Translations under genes and position numbers: made by a program
Notes under the pieces: model-generated
What the model was told of the DNA's origin: nothing
Database searches by the model: none
The model's input: the letters and a program-made list of their open reading frames with translations, nothing else
Assembly: GCF_028769735.1 (NCBI RefSeq)
Contig: NC_088171.1
Coordinates: 128,357,533 to 128,421,532 of the forward strand
From: Zonotrichia leucophrys gambelii
Lineage: Eukaryota; Chordata; Aves; Passeriformes; Passerellidae
Length of the DNA stretch: 64,000 nucleotides
Direction: 5' to 3'
Shown: positions 40,513 through 53,063 of the stretch, one piece after another
How positions within the stretch are numbered: the stretch's first letter is position 1
Layout of the letters: the number at the start of each line of letters is the position of its first letter

Positions 40513-43500
40513 CTGGTAAGCAAAATTAAAGAAAAAGCAATAAAACAAAACCAAAAACGACAACACGCTGGAAACTAAAAGACCAAAAGTAAAAACAAAG
40601 ACACATAACTATTACTTTAAACACAGCTTTACACCAACAACATATTTATCTAACAAAAAGTATTTTAATGCAATGCATAAATTAAATCTGCAAATCTGTT
40701 ACCAAATCATATCAAAACTCTTTTGTGGAAATTCTTGCCGTAGGGAAGTCAGCAGGAATTTTGCCACTGATTCCCCACGAGCAAGGATTTCTCTTTGCAA
40801 GTCTATAGACAACATTTACAATAGATTTAGAAATAACATGTAACAGAAACAAAAGGTAAGCAAAGTGTGATTTAAAAGTGGGGTTGGAAACATAAGGTTG
40901 ATCATCTCTTTCAGGGAGATTGTACATGCACATTCAGAGAGAAACAAGTACAATTCACATACTGACAGCTTTGGTTACTTAGGAAAGTGAGTAAAATAAA
41001 AGGTTTCCTCTTTTTTGCAACTTTAAGAGTCATGTCTTTGATAAGTCCTCCTAAATACTTAGAAAACAATTAAAGAAAGTTTGTGCTCTCTGGTATTAAC
41101 TTTACTTGAGGGAAGGTACAATGTATTTATATTCTCTAGTAATCACAACAGAAATGACATATGGTATACACACAAAATCCTTGCATGAAATGGGATCTAG
41201 AAAATTTAACAAACTGCATGTATAGATGCATTTATAACATATTTTTGTGCTGTAACACTTCAGACCCCATACAGCCTTGTGGCCACCAGTAGGTTCATCA
41301 AGACTACATTGAGTACAGGCAACACAAGTTCCTGGACTAGCTGCAAATTCCAAGCAACCACTCCCCACCTTCAGCTTAGGGCAATAGCTAATGGAGTGGC
41401 ACAGAATTAGTACAGAGTATAGGGCATGGACAGGAAAAGGAGCATCTGTTGATACCTCAGAGGGCTGGTGAGTGGGAGAACAGGAGCATGGAGTAGGTCA
41501 CAATAATCACAGCCATCTGAAAGGTTGGAATCTCCTTTACTTATGCTCAGTTTTCCTGATATTATTGTTCTAATTCAAAATGATAGAAAAAAGCTACTAC
41601 TCAATATTCACTTCCATTAGAAATGTACTCAAAGCATGGAAATAGGCACTGTGCTGATGCTTCTGCCACCTTCCTTGCTTATTTGGCATGCACAGATGAT
41701 CAAGAAATCTGTTCTATAAAATGTGTGAAATAATCTGTTCTTATACCAAAGAAAGAGGATACATAATAAAATTTGGCAGTCTGGATCACGGGTTTTGTCT
41801 GATGTGCTCCCTGCGTTCTGCAGGGTGCAGCAGCTGCACTGTACCTGCCACTCTGCACAGGCAGGACTGCAGAGCCCGGAGTTAAGGGTGTCAGAATGTG
41901 ACCTAGTCACAATAAAAGTAGACCTTCAGCTCGTTTCAGTTCAATTTTACAAGGGAAAAAAAAATATCACAGGATATTGCAATCCCAAGAGGGACAGAAT
42001 CTCTCCCACCATGTACCAAGGGCTCTCACCTGTCATATTCTGCCTTGGAAATGGAGGAAAATCAATACATTGTGTGCACCACCTAGAACTTTCCAGGTTT
42101 TGGTGTTAGAGCAACAGCAATTTAATTTTATAGAGGTACAAAGGGAAGAAAGGAAAGGAAAAAGAACACATGAAGGGGGGGGGGGTAGCACGTGTTGTAC
42201 TTGATCTCATCCCCTCAATGTGCTGACATATAGGCCCTTATTAATGTACCATAAAGGCTTTCAATTATGTTGTATATATTACAACCATAATTACTATAAC
42301 TTTATTTTTTATTGCTTTATAAACTGAATATGTATGGAAAATCCATTGAAGTGGTTCTATGGTTCAAGTGTACAGGGATATAGATTAATTTTACAAATGA
42401 TACCCTTTTTCTGCTAGAACTTCCACCAGCACAAAAATTTAATACTGTGATTTTATACTGGTATTCATTTACATGGTCTTATGTTGTTATTCCCCAAACC
42501 TAACTATTGGAAAAGAATTTCAAGTTATACTTTTCATACGGTATCAAAAATGTAGATAAAATTCAGTAGTTAAGCTAAGAGCACCAACATACAAGGAATA
42601 CTTTTACTTTTTCAAAATTATATTAAAGGAAAAACAACTCAGTGAAAAAATACAGAAACAGAAATGAGACAAAGCAAATAATAGAAAAACTATAATTGCA
42701 ATAACTATCAGATACTCCCCTGAAAAACAACATGAATAAAAAGTGCTATAAAATAAAACACAGATAATATGGATAAATTATATGAGCAAGTTATAACACA
42801 CAATAGTTTACTGTAGTTGCACATAATTTGTTCAATTACATATGTACTTGACCAGAATAATTATTAATGTAAAGAGGATTTTCTGTCTATGTGCAATGGT
42901 TTACTTTGTGGTCAATCCTATTAGTCAGCTCTAGACTGACACTGTGACCTCCACAAAGAAAACATTTACACAGACCAGTGCCAATACAGAGGAAAACACG
43001 GAAGACTGAACAGACAAAGACATCCCTGAATGCTACAGTGGCATTGCTGCAGCTAAACCAGCCAAAACCATACTGAACATAAAGAAATAGATTCCAAATA
43101 CCAACTTATATATAAAAATGCTTTAAGCATCTATAGTACTGTTTGAATAAGCCTATACTCCAGTATTCATTCAAATACTTCAGACTTTCATCCAAACTGT
43201 TATTTCCATTTCTGCCTACAACTTTTGTATTTCACTGCCTATGCCAGTAACCACAGTTGCACTAACAGCAATCCCTCAGGATACATGCTACTGTTCAAAG
43301 GCACAGAAAATACAGAAAACACTTCCAAAATCTTGCCTTTTATCTGTTCCCCTCAGATCCATCACACCTGCTTGAATTCAGCCACCATCAACCAAAATAT
43401 CACTGACCCACCACTTCCACAAAAAACAACATCCTCATTTACTAATTTACAGCTCGTTTGTTGCCAGGATTCTGTAGTTATTCTCCTGTCTAGGCACTCC

Positions 43501-46104
43501 CCACATAGAGCACATTCGCAATTACATTCAGAATTTAGTATTTCCTTTCATTTCTACCTTACTTAGCCATTTTTAATGAATATATGATCCATCAACTGTT
43601 CTGCTAGAAAAGAGACGATTAAGACATGGAAAACAAAAATACTGAAGCACATCCATTTTGAAGCAATCAAAATAAAATATTTTTTGTAACTTTAAAATTC
43701 AGATTTACCTTACTACTTCACTTTTGTTAAAGATCTAAAATTAGAAAATCTCATAGTTTATTCTAATTTTTCAAAACATCTCTAACTTTACAAACAGGAT
43801 TTTTTCACTATCTTTTCTAAAGTTTCAAAACTTCCAAAAATGGTAGAATGATAAACCCAAATACTAAAAAGTGAAGGAAAAACTATTCATCATACTACTT
43901 TCAAGAACATAAACACCCAAATCTGATGTCACAACATTTTTAATTTTTCAAAACTATCTTAAAGGATCAGACCAAAACGAAACTACATTGATTGTTTTGA
44001 AAATACTCATCCTGTAGAATACTTCAATTCTCCTGAGGTCCTCTATTTCTAAAAATGCATATTAGCCTATACATCGCCATTTGCTCACCTAGACCCCATG
44101 TTGCCATCTATGCAGAGCATCCTCAGACACTATGACAGCCATCTTTGCTAGCAAAGCAAAAAGTTTAGTACTTCTCTCCCAAAGTCTTGACCCAACAGCA
44201 GCAGGAGCTGGTTTGTGCCCTTAACATGATTAACATGAAATACAGCTATTTCCATTGTTTCATTAGCTGGGCAGACAAGGCCAGCTTCCAAACTTTCAAA
44301 CTGCCTATTAATTTTAGATGTCTAAATTGCAACTTTAGAGAGTTACAGAGGATTTCTGACTTCAGTTTCATCCAGCTGGAGCTTTGTGTTCTCAGATAGA
44401 TATCAGCTGCTCTCTGAGGGAAAGAGATAATATGAAGTAGGGAGTATTGAACATAATTGCAAACAGTAGATAAGAAAGTACTAAAAAAAAGGCAAAGATT
44501 TTCTAATGCCTTGTAATGTTATTGGGTTTCCTTAGATGGAAAAAACATTTTAGAATAGGCATTTATATATTGAAACACTAAAAAAATAAATAAAAATAGG
44601 AATTATGTCTTCTTGAGTTAAACACTGAATTTTTTATGCCATTCTGAGAAATAAAACCTTTGGATTTCTGTTACTCTCAATAAAATAGAATATACCTCAA
44701 AATTTCCCAATACTATGATTGTATACCTTGAACTTCAGAATCCTATGAAGCTCCTAAATCAAAAGACTTACTGACTTTACTAAAAAAATCCTAATCTTAA
44801 ACTCATGATTTTGATCTGAAACTGAGAAAGTGAGAAAGTCAGTTCTATGTGGTTTCTATTTGGATAATTATTCCATTGTGTGTGTGCACTGGTCAACTGA
44901 GCAGCTAACTCTGGCTCTTGAATTTCCTGCTGGGAGCTAGACGCCACAACTTTTTGATAGCCTAATCTTTTATGAAGTTTAGAAAAAAGGAATTTCTTCC
45001 TTGTCTCCCCTATCAACAATTTTTACTGTCTTGTAAAAATAAGGTTTTTAGGAAGTTTGTTCATTGTATTCTGACAGTTCATGTTCCCTTGTCATTGTAC
45101 TTTTGCAAAGCACTTTGAATTCTGCAATCAAGATTTTTAGTTTTCCATTTATCCAAACGATTGAATATTTGAAAGTAGTTAAGTACAACAACTACAGAAA
45201 ATTATGTATTGTAAATGTTTCTTCTGATGAGCAAACAAGTAATGTCTCATGCACTGCAAGATGGAGCCAACAAGGCCACTGAAGAGACAAAAATATTCTC
45301 TGTCTCCTCTATCCATACCATAAACCATTTCTGTGAGACCTAGAAACAGTCTGCTTGGATTTTATGCATATTTTTATGGCACACTCAACATATACAACTT
45401 GGAAGTAACATGAATGTGACATTTCCAAACTTCTTAAACACCAGTTTTGCACTGCTTCCCTTCCATTTGCCTTTCCTTTTCAATATGTCGGGCTTCACCT
45501 GAGCACTTTTAAAAAATCACACTTTGGAATTTTAAATAACATGGAAAGATGCACAAAACCCAACTTTTTCAGTTTATTACAAAAAAAGTATCCTTTAAAA
45601 GAAAATATTCATGTAATGAACTTTCTTCTCAGTGAGAGTGAAGAACAAAACTGAGTAACATCAGTACAAAGAATACAACATGAGTAAAATATCAGAGGGA
45701 TATCTGGGGAAGTTATATATGAAAGTTAGTGCATAAGAAATAACAAGTTGTAACATCCAGGCACACAGGTAATAAAATCTACCAACTCTACACACAAGTA
45801 TGACAGTTGAAAAAATGTTTACTCTCAACAGCACAAACATAACTGGAGGCCAAGATAAGACCTTTAGGAAAATTTGACTCTACATGTCTAGCTTACCAGA
45901 TACATATACATGTATATATCAAATTTTCAAAAGCTAATAAAAGGAATATGATTATGAAATTCTGTTCCTGCCTAGACTGAGATGTATAGCATTAAACAAA
46001 AAAATGTAGCTAGTTTAACAAGAAATTTCTGTAGCTAGCACTACAGTAAGAGTTGTATATGCTGCAAAAAGTACAACATTAAAATCAATGAAATGTTTAC
46101 ATAC
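40513..46104 (-). other. RIMS2: Intron before the linker cassette exon
   Basis: 5.6 kb of AT-rich intron. A run of 11 G lies at 42175-42185. The moderately GC-rich patch 41800-41900 and the open frames around 41629-42204, 43225-43566 and 44187-44399 have no recognisable family. Confidence 0.7.
42175..42185 (+). repeat. G homopolymer (11 nt)
   Basis: Eleven consecutive G follow a purine-rich AAGGGAAGAAAGGAAAGG stretch. On the transcribed minus strand it is a C-run after the pyrimidine complement. Simple repeat; length may be unreliable in assembly. Confidence 0.8.
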
Positions 46105-46217
46105 TGAAAGTTGTCCAGACAAGAACTGTGGAACATCCCTTAACATGCCAGGACTCATAGGAGAAGTCACTGAAATAGAAGGTCGGTCCATTTTTTGAGA
46201 TTCAAATGAACTAGAAC
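46105..46217 (-). CDS. RIMS2: RIMS2 serine/proline linker exon before C2A (113 nt)
   Basis: The acceptor TAATTACAG precedes GTTCTAGTTC and the donor is CTTTCA|GTATGT. Phase is 1 in, 0 out. It encodes SSSSFESQKMDRPSISVTSP then MSPGMLRDVPQFLSGQLS. The linker is Ser/Pro-rich and probably disordered. GQLS is the point where either the 48-nt cassette exon or the first C2A exon (IKLWYDK..) is attached, all in phase 0. Confidence 0.95.
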
Positions 46218-47358
46218 CTGTAATTATAAACAAAAATATTTTATACATAGTAGAAGTTATGCATATATTTCAACACTCTTTAAACAGAAATGGTAGAAAT
46301 ATAACCAAACATGCAGTAACATTGTGAAAAATATCAGTTTTTAAAATCTATTTTAAATTACCCAACGATGATACTCAATCTTTTGGTGATCAGATGCAAT
46401 CAGGAGCTTTTATTTATAGAATGGAATATAGATTATTCAGATATTTGTGACTGTAATTATGTCAGTAAGTTGAAGGTCCAAAAATAAACACTTCACTGTG
46501 GTCAAATGAATTCAGTCTTCTGAGTTATTATCTCATACAATCAACTAATTTTTAATTAGATTTTTACAAAAATATCAAGACGTACGCAATGGTTTTGTAC
46601 ATTTTGTTTCAAATCTACAAGGTCTGAAAATGGTCAGAGGACAAATTTTGACAAAACATAGAGGAAAAGTGAAGTATTTTTGTAAATACAAAAGACAATC
46701 CACATCTCACAAAACATAAAATTAATTTTAAAAACTGGGCAATGAGTAAAAACTCATTGAAGGAGTTTTTCATATTATTATAATCAAGCTTATGCCATTT
46801 CATTTATTCATGGCTTCTATTATAATAGCGTTCTGAAACAATGATAAAAAATAACTCCAGGCTGAAATCCATCTTATCAGATCCAAGCCAAAGAACAAGT
46901 TATTCTTCCCTACATGAAATATGGGTTTAGTCAATTTAAGTACCAGTGATTGGCTCTAATAAAGTAAGGGTATTCTGAGTTCAAAGTAGCTATCACTCAG
47001 GCTGTAAGCAAAAAGCATTTCTTTCCCATTTTTAGTTTATAAGATACTATTGAAATGCAAAGAAAGAGAAGAGGAATTTAAAATTGCTATTAATGTTTTT
47101 TTTTATATTATTTAGAATTACATTTTCTTCAATCAAAACTCATCTTATCTTATAACCAATGTTGAACCTAAATCACAATATTCTGTTTTGATAGCTTATT
47201 ATTAAACAAAGGTAGATAGATAATACAGTAAGATGACATATGGAGACAAATATAGACAAAAAGACAAGACCTATACTGATTGCAGAGGACATTTTTCATT
47301 CTATTTGTGCTTACATAAAAGAGAGAGAAGATTTTCCTACCCCACAATTGAAACTTAC
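46218..47358 (-). other. RIMS2: Intron in the PDZ-C2A linker
   Basis: 1.14 kb of AT-rich sequence. Nothing recognisable beyond the flanking splice sites. Confidence 0.75.
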
Positions 47359-47405
47359 TGGACTCCAGCTGTGCATGTGTGCTGTCGGGTATTCTGGGAA
47401 TGTCC
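47359..47405 (-). CDS. RIMS2: RIMS2 post-PDZ linker exon (47 nt)
   Basis: The acceptor CCTGATTTCAG precedes GGACATTCCC and the donor is TCCA|GTAAGT. Phase is 2 in, 1 out. It encodes DIPRIPDSTHAQLES, joining SRPIG of the PDZ exon to the SSSSFESQK exon. This short linker is conserved in both RIM1 and RIM2 (RIM1 has a variant with ESSHPPLESS). The residues agree with RIM2. Reading into the intron meets stop codons soon after. Confidence 0.94.
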
Positions 47406-48129
47406 CTGAAATCAGGAAAATTAAGACAGGCTGATCCTTCATCTAACAACATATTTAAATTTCAGTTACACTATAACACTTCCCAATCCATCATGGAATG
47501 CCTCAGGAATGGTGCATGATCTGCTGGCTGCCTTCAGCTACTGGGATGATTATCTGTTATCCAGTATAAATAATTTCAGTGTCAACTTAAATCCTACAGA
47601 AAAGATTTGGTGGAAGTAGGAAACAGGCTGCACAGTCATAAATAAAATAATTCAGTAAATAAAAGAACAGTCTCAGAGTTAATTGTAGACTAAAACTGTG
47701 AGTAGTAGCTTGACAATGACATTATACATTAATTAAATTTACTGGACCCTCATCAAAAGATACTTGGCTGCCAATCATGGCTATCCCAGCACATTCTTTA
47801 CTGAACTTGAACCACAAATTCAATCTATCTTACCTTTTCCATAACCAAATAAAATGTATAAATTCATCTGGCAAAATTGCATTCGTTCATATACAAGACA
47901 TGTTGCAGCACGTGCATTAAATTGTGTGCAGAGCCACATAATTTTAAATCACTCAATCACATCCCCCCAAGCAAAGGAACATATTATTCCTCTGGAGGGG
48001 CAAACATTACAGTATGCTAATAAAAATGATCAATATGCTAATAAACAGTTTCAGAGCTATTTGAGCAAAACTGAGCAAGATGAAGAGCTTCAGTTCTGAG
48101 TCACAGCAAAACCAATATTTACAATCCTG

Positions 48130-48688
48130 TTGTGTGTTTCAGTGCAGTTGGTTTCTCCAAGGCCACAGCCAGTCCTGAGGGGTGGCCATGGCGAGGAGAG
48201 GCTGTGGCTGCACCGTGCTGGGCCCAGCTGGCTCCTTGGGTGCCTCTGTGATAACATATTTAATAAAGGACAAAACAGCTGTGCAGCAGCTGTGAGAGAA
48301 AACAATGAGGAAAAAAAAGGCCATGAGAGAAAAGTCATTGCAGACACCAAGGTCAGGGAAGAAGTGGAGGGGGAGGACTGGCTGCAACTCCCTTTCCCCA
48401 TGCCATGGACTGCTTCGTGGAGAAGGAGGCAGAAAAACCAGGGGGAAATGAGTGAATTTGATCCTGGGAAAAAGAGAGGTAAGGGTAAGGGGGCTTCAGT
48501 TTTGGTTTTATTTCTCACTATTCTTTTATTTTATTAATTCCTAGAAATTTAATCTTCCTCAAGTTTGTTTTGCCCACAATGGTAACCACTGAGTGGCTCA
48601 TAAACATTTTCATCTTATTTCCTCCCCGAGTCCTGCTGAGGAGGGAAATGGAGAGAGCAAGTCTTTGGTGCTCAGTCAACCCACCACA
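48130..48688 (+). mobile_element. Avian LTR-like repeat, copy with central deletion
   Basis: A GC-richer island in AT-rich intron. It carries in order a segment with AATAAAGGACAAAACAGCTG and CAGCAGCTGTGAGAGA, then CAGACACCAAGGTCAGGGAA, then a GGTTTTATTTCTCA block, TTTGTTTTGCCCACAATGGT, and a terminal CAACCCACCACA. The last parts match the copy at 5955-6582. The order fits an avian endogenous-retrovirus LTR-like family that I recognise but cannot name with certainty. The repeated 'ggagcag...cccatgg' section present in the other copy is nearly absent here. The 5' boundary is approximate. No retroviral genes are present. Confidence 0.6.
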
Positions 48689-51104
48689 AAGGTAAATGAA
48701 AAGGAAGGGGAAATGAAAAAAGTTCCAGTGATATCTACTGTTTCGTACAATGAAAAAGTCAGTATGATACATAAATAACTTATCTATTTTCTTTAATATC
48801 TATTTGGTTTAGAAAAACTTTTCCAGAATACTTTCAGTATATCTTTTCCAAATGTTTTTCAAGACTCACTAGAAAGACAGCTTTACTAAGTAGACGAGGA
48901 ATCTTTCCAAGTGAGTTGATGCACAGTATCCAATAATTGAAATAAACCAGAAGGCATGAAACTGCTCTAAGTGCTCAGTACAGACAAGAAAAAAAAATCT
49001 CTGTTGTTAGTACCCAAAATTTGTGAGAAAATCACAAGCACTGTTGAAGAAGCAAATATTTAAGTTTGTATATAAGGAGAATTTATAACAGGATCCAATA
49101 CTTGCCTAGTAATTGACTCAGAGTTACACTCTCGAGCTTAACTCATAAATACAAAAAAACTTCTACCATATGAGTCTGACAAGAAAACCTTGGGAAAAAA
49201 AGATACATATATATTACATAAATCATTCTGAACAGAATGAATAGGAGTTTTCTATAGATAGCTAAAAAAATAAACTTGAGAGCTTTGAACATTATCATTT
49301 ACACTCCTAAAGCATACAGATCCCCATATTTCATGATAGTGTGAATGGTTTTTCTTATAAGGAACTCTCATAGAGATAAACAGATGGAGGAGAAGTATAA
49401 TTAGTTTCATAAAGACTCTTTGCATAGTAAGTCATGTTCCACTGCAAGCAGGTTGTATAGAGTAATTATTAAAACATAGTGCATTATTTCTTCCAAATGC
49501 AAAACTGAAGAAATCATGAAAATAACATGTTCCCGTGCATAAGGGACAGCCAGCTCACACTGATTAGCAATTTGGCCATCAATTTTATTCTAAGATTTAA
49601 AAAGTGATAAATTGCATGATAAACTGGCATGTTTTGTTTTGTTGGGATTTTCTCAGAATGGCTTTCAATTTTATCTGCCTTGTCAGCTTAGCTTGTCATC
49701 TTCAGTTTTCATAAAACTCAGCCCGTAATAAAGAGAAAAACAAATAACTGTCTTTACTTGAATTGGGTTTTGTTCTCAGAATATCAGGATGTGTACAGGT
49801 TTTCAGCTAAGTTCATTTCTGGTAACTGAAGATTTCTTGCACTATTTAAAGTGTTGCCATGAAACCATCAAGAAATTCTCCTTATAAATAATAGGATTTA
49901 TCTCAATCCAAAAGTAAAACCCTTCAACTGGGCATTGATAATTCTAATAAAATAAATATCACTTCTGATATCTAGGAAATAAGAACTTTTAAACATTGTG
50001 CATACACTGAAACTTTACTTCCCAGAGCAGAAGAAAATCTTATGAAGTTATGGTTCCTTGGACAAACATAACTTATTAATTTTTGTTGTGCATTTGATTC
50101 TGAACATAAATCTTCTAAACTGAAAAGAGTAATAGTCTTTCTAGTTCACCAGCTCTAACCTCATGAAAAACATTTCTGACATTATGCTGTTAATATCAAA
50201 CTCCTAAGAGTTACACACACCTAACCAAAATCTAAAACCTAGCAATTTGTAGGAAGTATTCATCACTGAGACTCTTTTACATATACTGCAAACTGACACT
50301 GGGAATCAAATACACTGATCTTTTATCACTGATCTAGCTCCGTTCTTCAGACTATGAGGTAAGTGGTTATGCAGAAAAAGGCATCTTGAGAGCCAACAAC
50401 ACTTGGTTTAAGGAATTATAGATGAGCTGCTCAAGTGACAGCAACATAATGGAGGGCATGATGATAAGGAAGCTGAAAAAGAGACAGCAAATATAAAAGC
50501 ACAAGAAATAATACAGGAGATTTTACACAATGAAAAGAATGCAGAAGGATTTTTAAAAATAGGTTTTTTCAAGATGTGAGTTGTTCTGAGAAACTTTTGC
50601 TCTAAACTTCTATTAGAGAGATACTATGGAAGATTTGTGCATGAAATTAATTTGAGACCTTCTTTTCTGAGACAAGTAATGTAGTCTGTCCCTTAGCATT
50701 ACTATTATATCCACACCTCCCAAGTTGTGCAAAGACATGACAGATGATACAGTCATTACCCTAAAGGGGTTGCAATTCCATATGTATACAGGACATAACC
50801 TCTCATCTCAGTGACAACATAAAGCTAGTTTTTGTTATTATCAAGTTTGTTTAAAATTGTCATACCAAATTAAATTCCTACACCTTAAGTTCCTGATATG
50901 TCCAACCCAATAAGTTCCTATTATAGCTGAAACTCTAACAGTGTCATCCTCACTGAAATGCCATTCTCAGATTATATAGTTCTAGATTTTTTTTAGTACT
51001 TCTTAATTTTTAGACATGTTTTCTTATATTAAGTTAATGTGCGTCTTATACAAAATAAAGGGATACATATATTTATTTAAATGTGATTATAAAATCCTTA
51101 AACA

Positions 51105-51149
51105 GTCCAGGTTGGAAGTGATCTTGAAAGATCACCTGGTCCAACCTAA
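51105..51149 (-). mobile_element. CR1 LINE 3'-end relic
   Basis: The plus strand reads CAGGTTGGAAGTGATCTTGA followed by AAGATCACCTGGTCCAACC, which is the reverse of the typical CR1 3' tail (GGTTGGACTAGATGATCTT..). Only about 45 nt are recognisable, so it is an old, truncated minus-orientation copy. Confidence 0.65.
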
Positions 51150-51187
51150 AATGGAAAAGGGAATCTAGATGATATTACCTATCACCC

Positions 51188-51236
51188 TGTCCCATATATC
51201 ACAAAAAAAGTTCTATGTCCCATATATCACAAAAAA
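51188..51236 (+). repeat. Short tandem duplication, 28-nt spacing
   Basis: The stretch TGTCCCATATATCACAAAAA occurs at 51188 and again at 51216. The copies follow a CR1 tail directly, so it may be a local slippage duplication. It is intronic with no coding meaning. Confidence 0.7.
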
Positions 51237-52116
51237 TTCTGGGGAAAAAAAAAGAAAATTCTTAATAACTGTAAATATCTTCAAAATCAGTGATAATCAT
51301 TCCCCTCTTCACAACCCTGATGTGACCACATACGGAACTTCCAATGGAGAATTAAAAACATGATACATATGCCTTTAGGGTCTAGGAATTTGGAAGAAAA
51401 AGAACAGTTGAAGAAGAGGAAGTACAGTCCAATACAACAAAGCAGCTACTGCTATGCAAGAAAAAATAAAGTTTAGACATTGAGAGGTAGGTTTGAAGCT
51501 TAATAAAAATGGGCAATGTACAGCACTAAAGAAAAAGTCCTATACAATTCTAACTATTCATTAAGGTGTGTTCTGTATTGCATAACAAGCGATAATTTAA
51601 TAGTTCCATAGATGAAGGTGATGTAAATGTGGATTAAGGCTTTCCAAAACATATTGATCTTTTCATTAGCATATTATATTTCACACAAAATTCTACATTG
51701 CAGATTGTCAATAAATGGAGTTCATCATCAGTTCATAGACTAGTTATGATCTCATAATTTTACATATGTATTATAAAAAATGGGGATAGAGAAATAAAAA
51801 TCAACAGTCAAGAATCCCAACAACCAGTATAACCACAGTTTCAGTGCCAATATAGGCTGGCTTACCAACTGAAAAGCCAGAGAAGGGAACATATTTTTAA
51901 CCATAACAGCAGATGATGCCCGAGACTCTGAGAACACAGGATTTCACACCAGCTCTTTTTACTCACTGGCATGATCTATCATTCTAGCTACAGTTTTGGT
52001 TTACAGAATTTTGCGTAAGATTTTTCTTTTTACAATGTCAATGAATGTTTGATATACTCCATCCTAAAAGTGAACAATTTTATAATATTTAATATAAAGC
52101 ACATGAAATTACTTAC

Positions 52117-52240
52117 CCTATTGGTCTTGAAACTACAAGCTCTACTTGTGGCTCAGGTTTGGATTCTAAAATGATATTATACACCTCCTCAAAGGTGGCT
52201 CCTTGTAGTATCCTTCCATTCCATTCTAATACTTCATCAC
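52117..52240 (-). CDS. RIMS2: RIMS2 PDZ domain exon 3 (124 nt)
   Basis: The acceptor ATTACTTACAG precedes GTGATGAAG and the donor is ATAGG|GTAAGT. Phase is 1 in, 2 out. It encodes GDEVLEWNGRILQGATFEE followed by VYNIILESKPEPQVELVV and SRPIG. GDEVLEWNG and the ATFEEVYNIIL helix complete the PDZ fold. One change from the form I remember is RI in place of RL before LQG, which is conservative. Confidence 0.96.
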
Positions 52241-52963
52241 CTGTAAGTAATAACACCTTGCTTAGGAAGTTTGCTGTGGACAGCACTTACAAGTACTATT
52301 TAACCCATTCTACTCTCAGTTTATTGGATTGTGAAACCTGTATTATAGAACAAGTTTGGAGGCCTTCATGCAGGAAAAACCTGAGTATTAAAGGTTTTCT
52401 GCAGCTCAGCCTCAAACATGTAAAGTTCTGTGAAACAATGATATAATCAGTAGGACCCCTACTGACTCAGATGGTGCTCTTACTTGCTTTGGCAGCTGTG
52501 GCTTACAGAAATCCCAACATGCTCTTTAGAAAATTCATAACTAAAACGTCATATCTCATCAATTTGGTTCAGATTGTTCATATGCTAATATTTCTTGAAC
52601 ATCCAGCGTAGCAATCTATGGTTTGTATGTTGGAACAGAAGCAGCTTCCTAGGTAAGGTGGTTCTGCTCATATCTTTGTCATAGCTTGGTTTGCTCTAAA
52701 CAAAATATACACCACAAAATGACTGGGGAGGGCATCAACAGAATATTACTTTGAGTATAAAACTGAGCAAAAATATTAAAATATTTTTAATAGCATGAGA
52801 ATTTATATTTTATAAAAGCAACCATCTAGTAACAGTGTCAGGTCGAATTCTGCAGTATTTCATCACATCTATTCAATATAATTTCACATGTAATTAAACT
52901 TGCTCACTTGTTATCACCTTCAGAAAAGAAACTCAGCAGTATAGATCTGTAGTAGATACATAC
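52241..52963 (-). other. RIMS2: Short intron within the PDZ-coding region
   Basis: 723 nt of AT-rich intron. The 52159-52446 plus-strand open frame overlaps the antisense of the neighbouring exon and is not a gene. No repeat was recognised. Confidence 0.75.
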
Positions 52964-53063
52964 CTGGTCTAAGATGCCCCACTGTATCAGCTAAGCTTCC
53001 TTTTTTAACTTTGGTGATAAATGCGCAGAGTCGACCTGATTCAGTCATCTTTCCTCCTACTAC
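52964..53063 (-). CDS. RIMS2: RIMS2 PDZ domain exon 2 (100 nt)
   Basis: The acceptor TTTGAAACAG precedes GTAGTAGGAGG and the donor is CCAG|GTATGT. Phase is 0 in, 1 out. It encodes VVGGKMTESGRLCAFITKV, then KKGSLADTVGHLRP and the first base of a Gly codon. These are the central PDZ strands; the FITKV...GSLAD..G.L.PGD pattern is the classic PDZ core. TESGRLC fits RIM2, since RIM1 has a different residue run there. Confidence 0.96.

Larger units (their letters stand above)
47406..52116 (-). other. RIMS2: Intron after the PDZ domain
   Basis: 4.7 kb. It holds an avian LTR-like repeat (48130-48688), a CR1 tail relic (51105-51149) and a short tandem duplication at 51188-51236. The paired 135- and 142-residue open frames at 48130-48537 and 48090-48518 are within the repeat and are not genes. 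Confidence 0.75.

Noticed and set aside
48090..48537. Overlapping 142- and 135-residue open frames on opposite strands.
   Set aside because: They lie within the LTR-like repeat and reflect its GC-rich composition.
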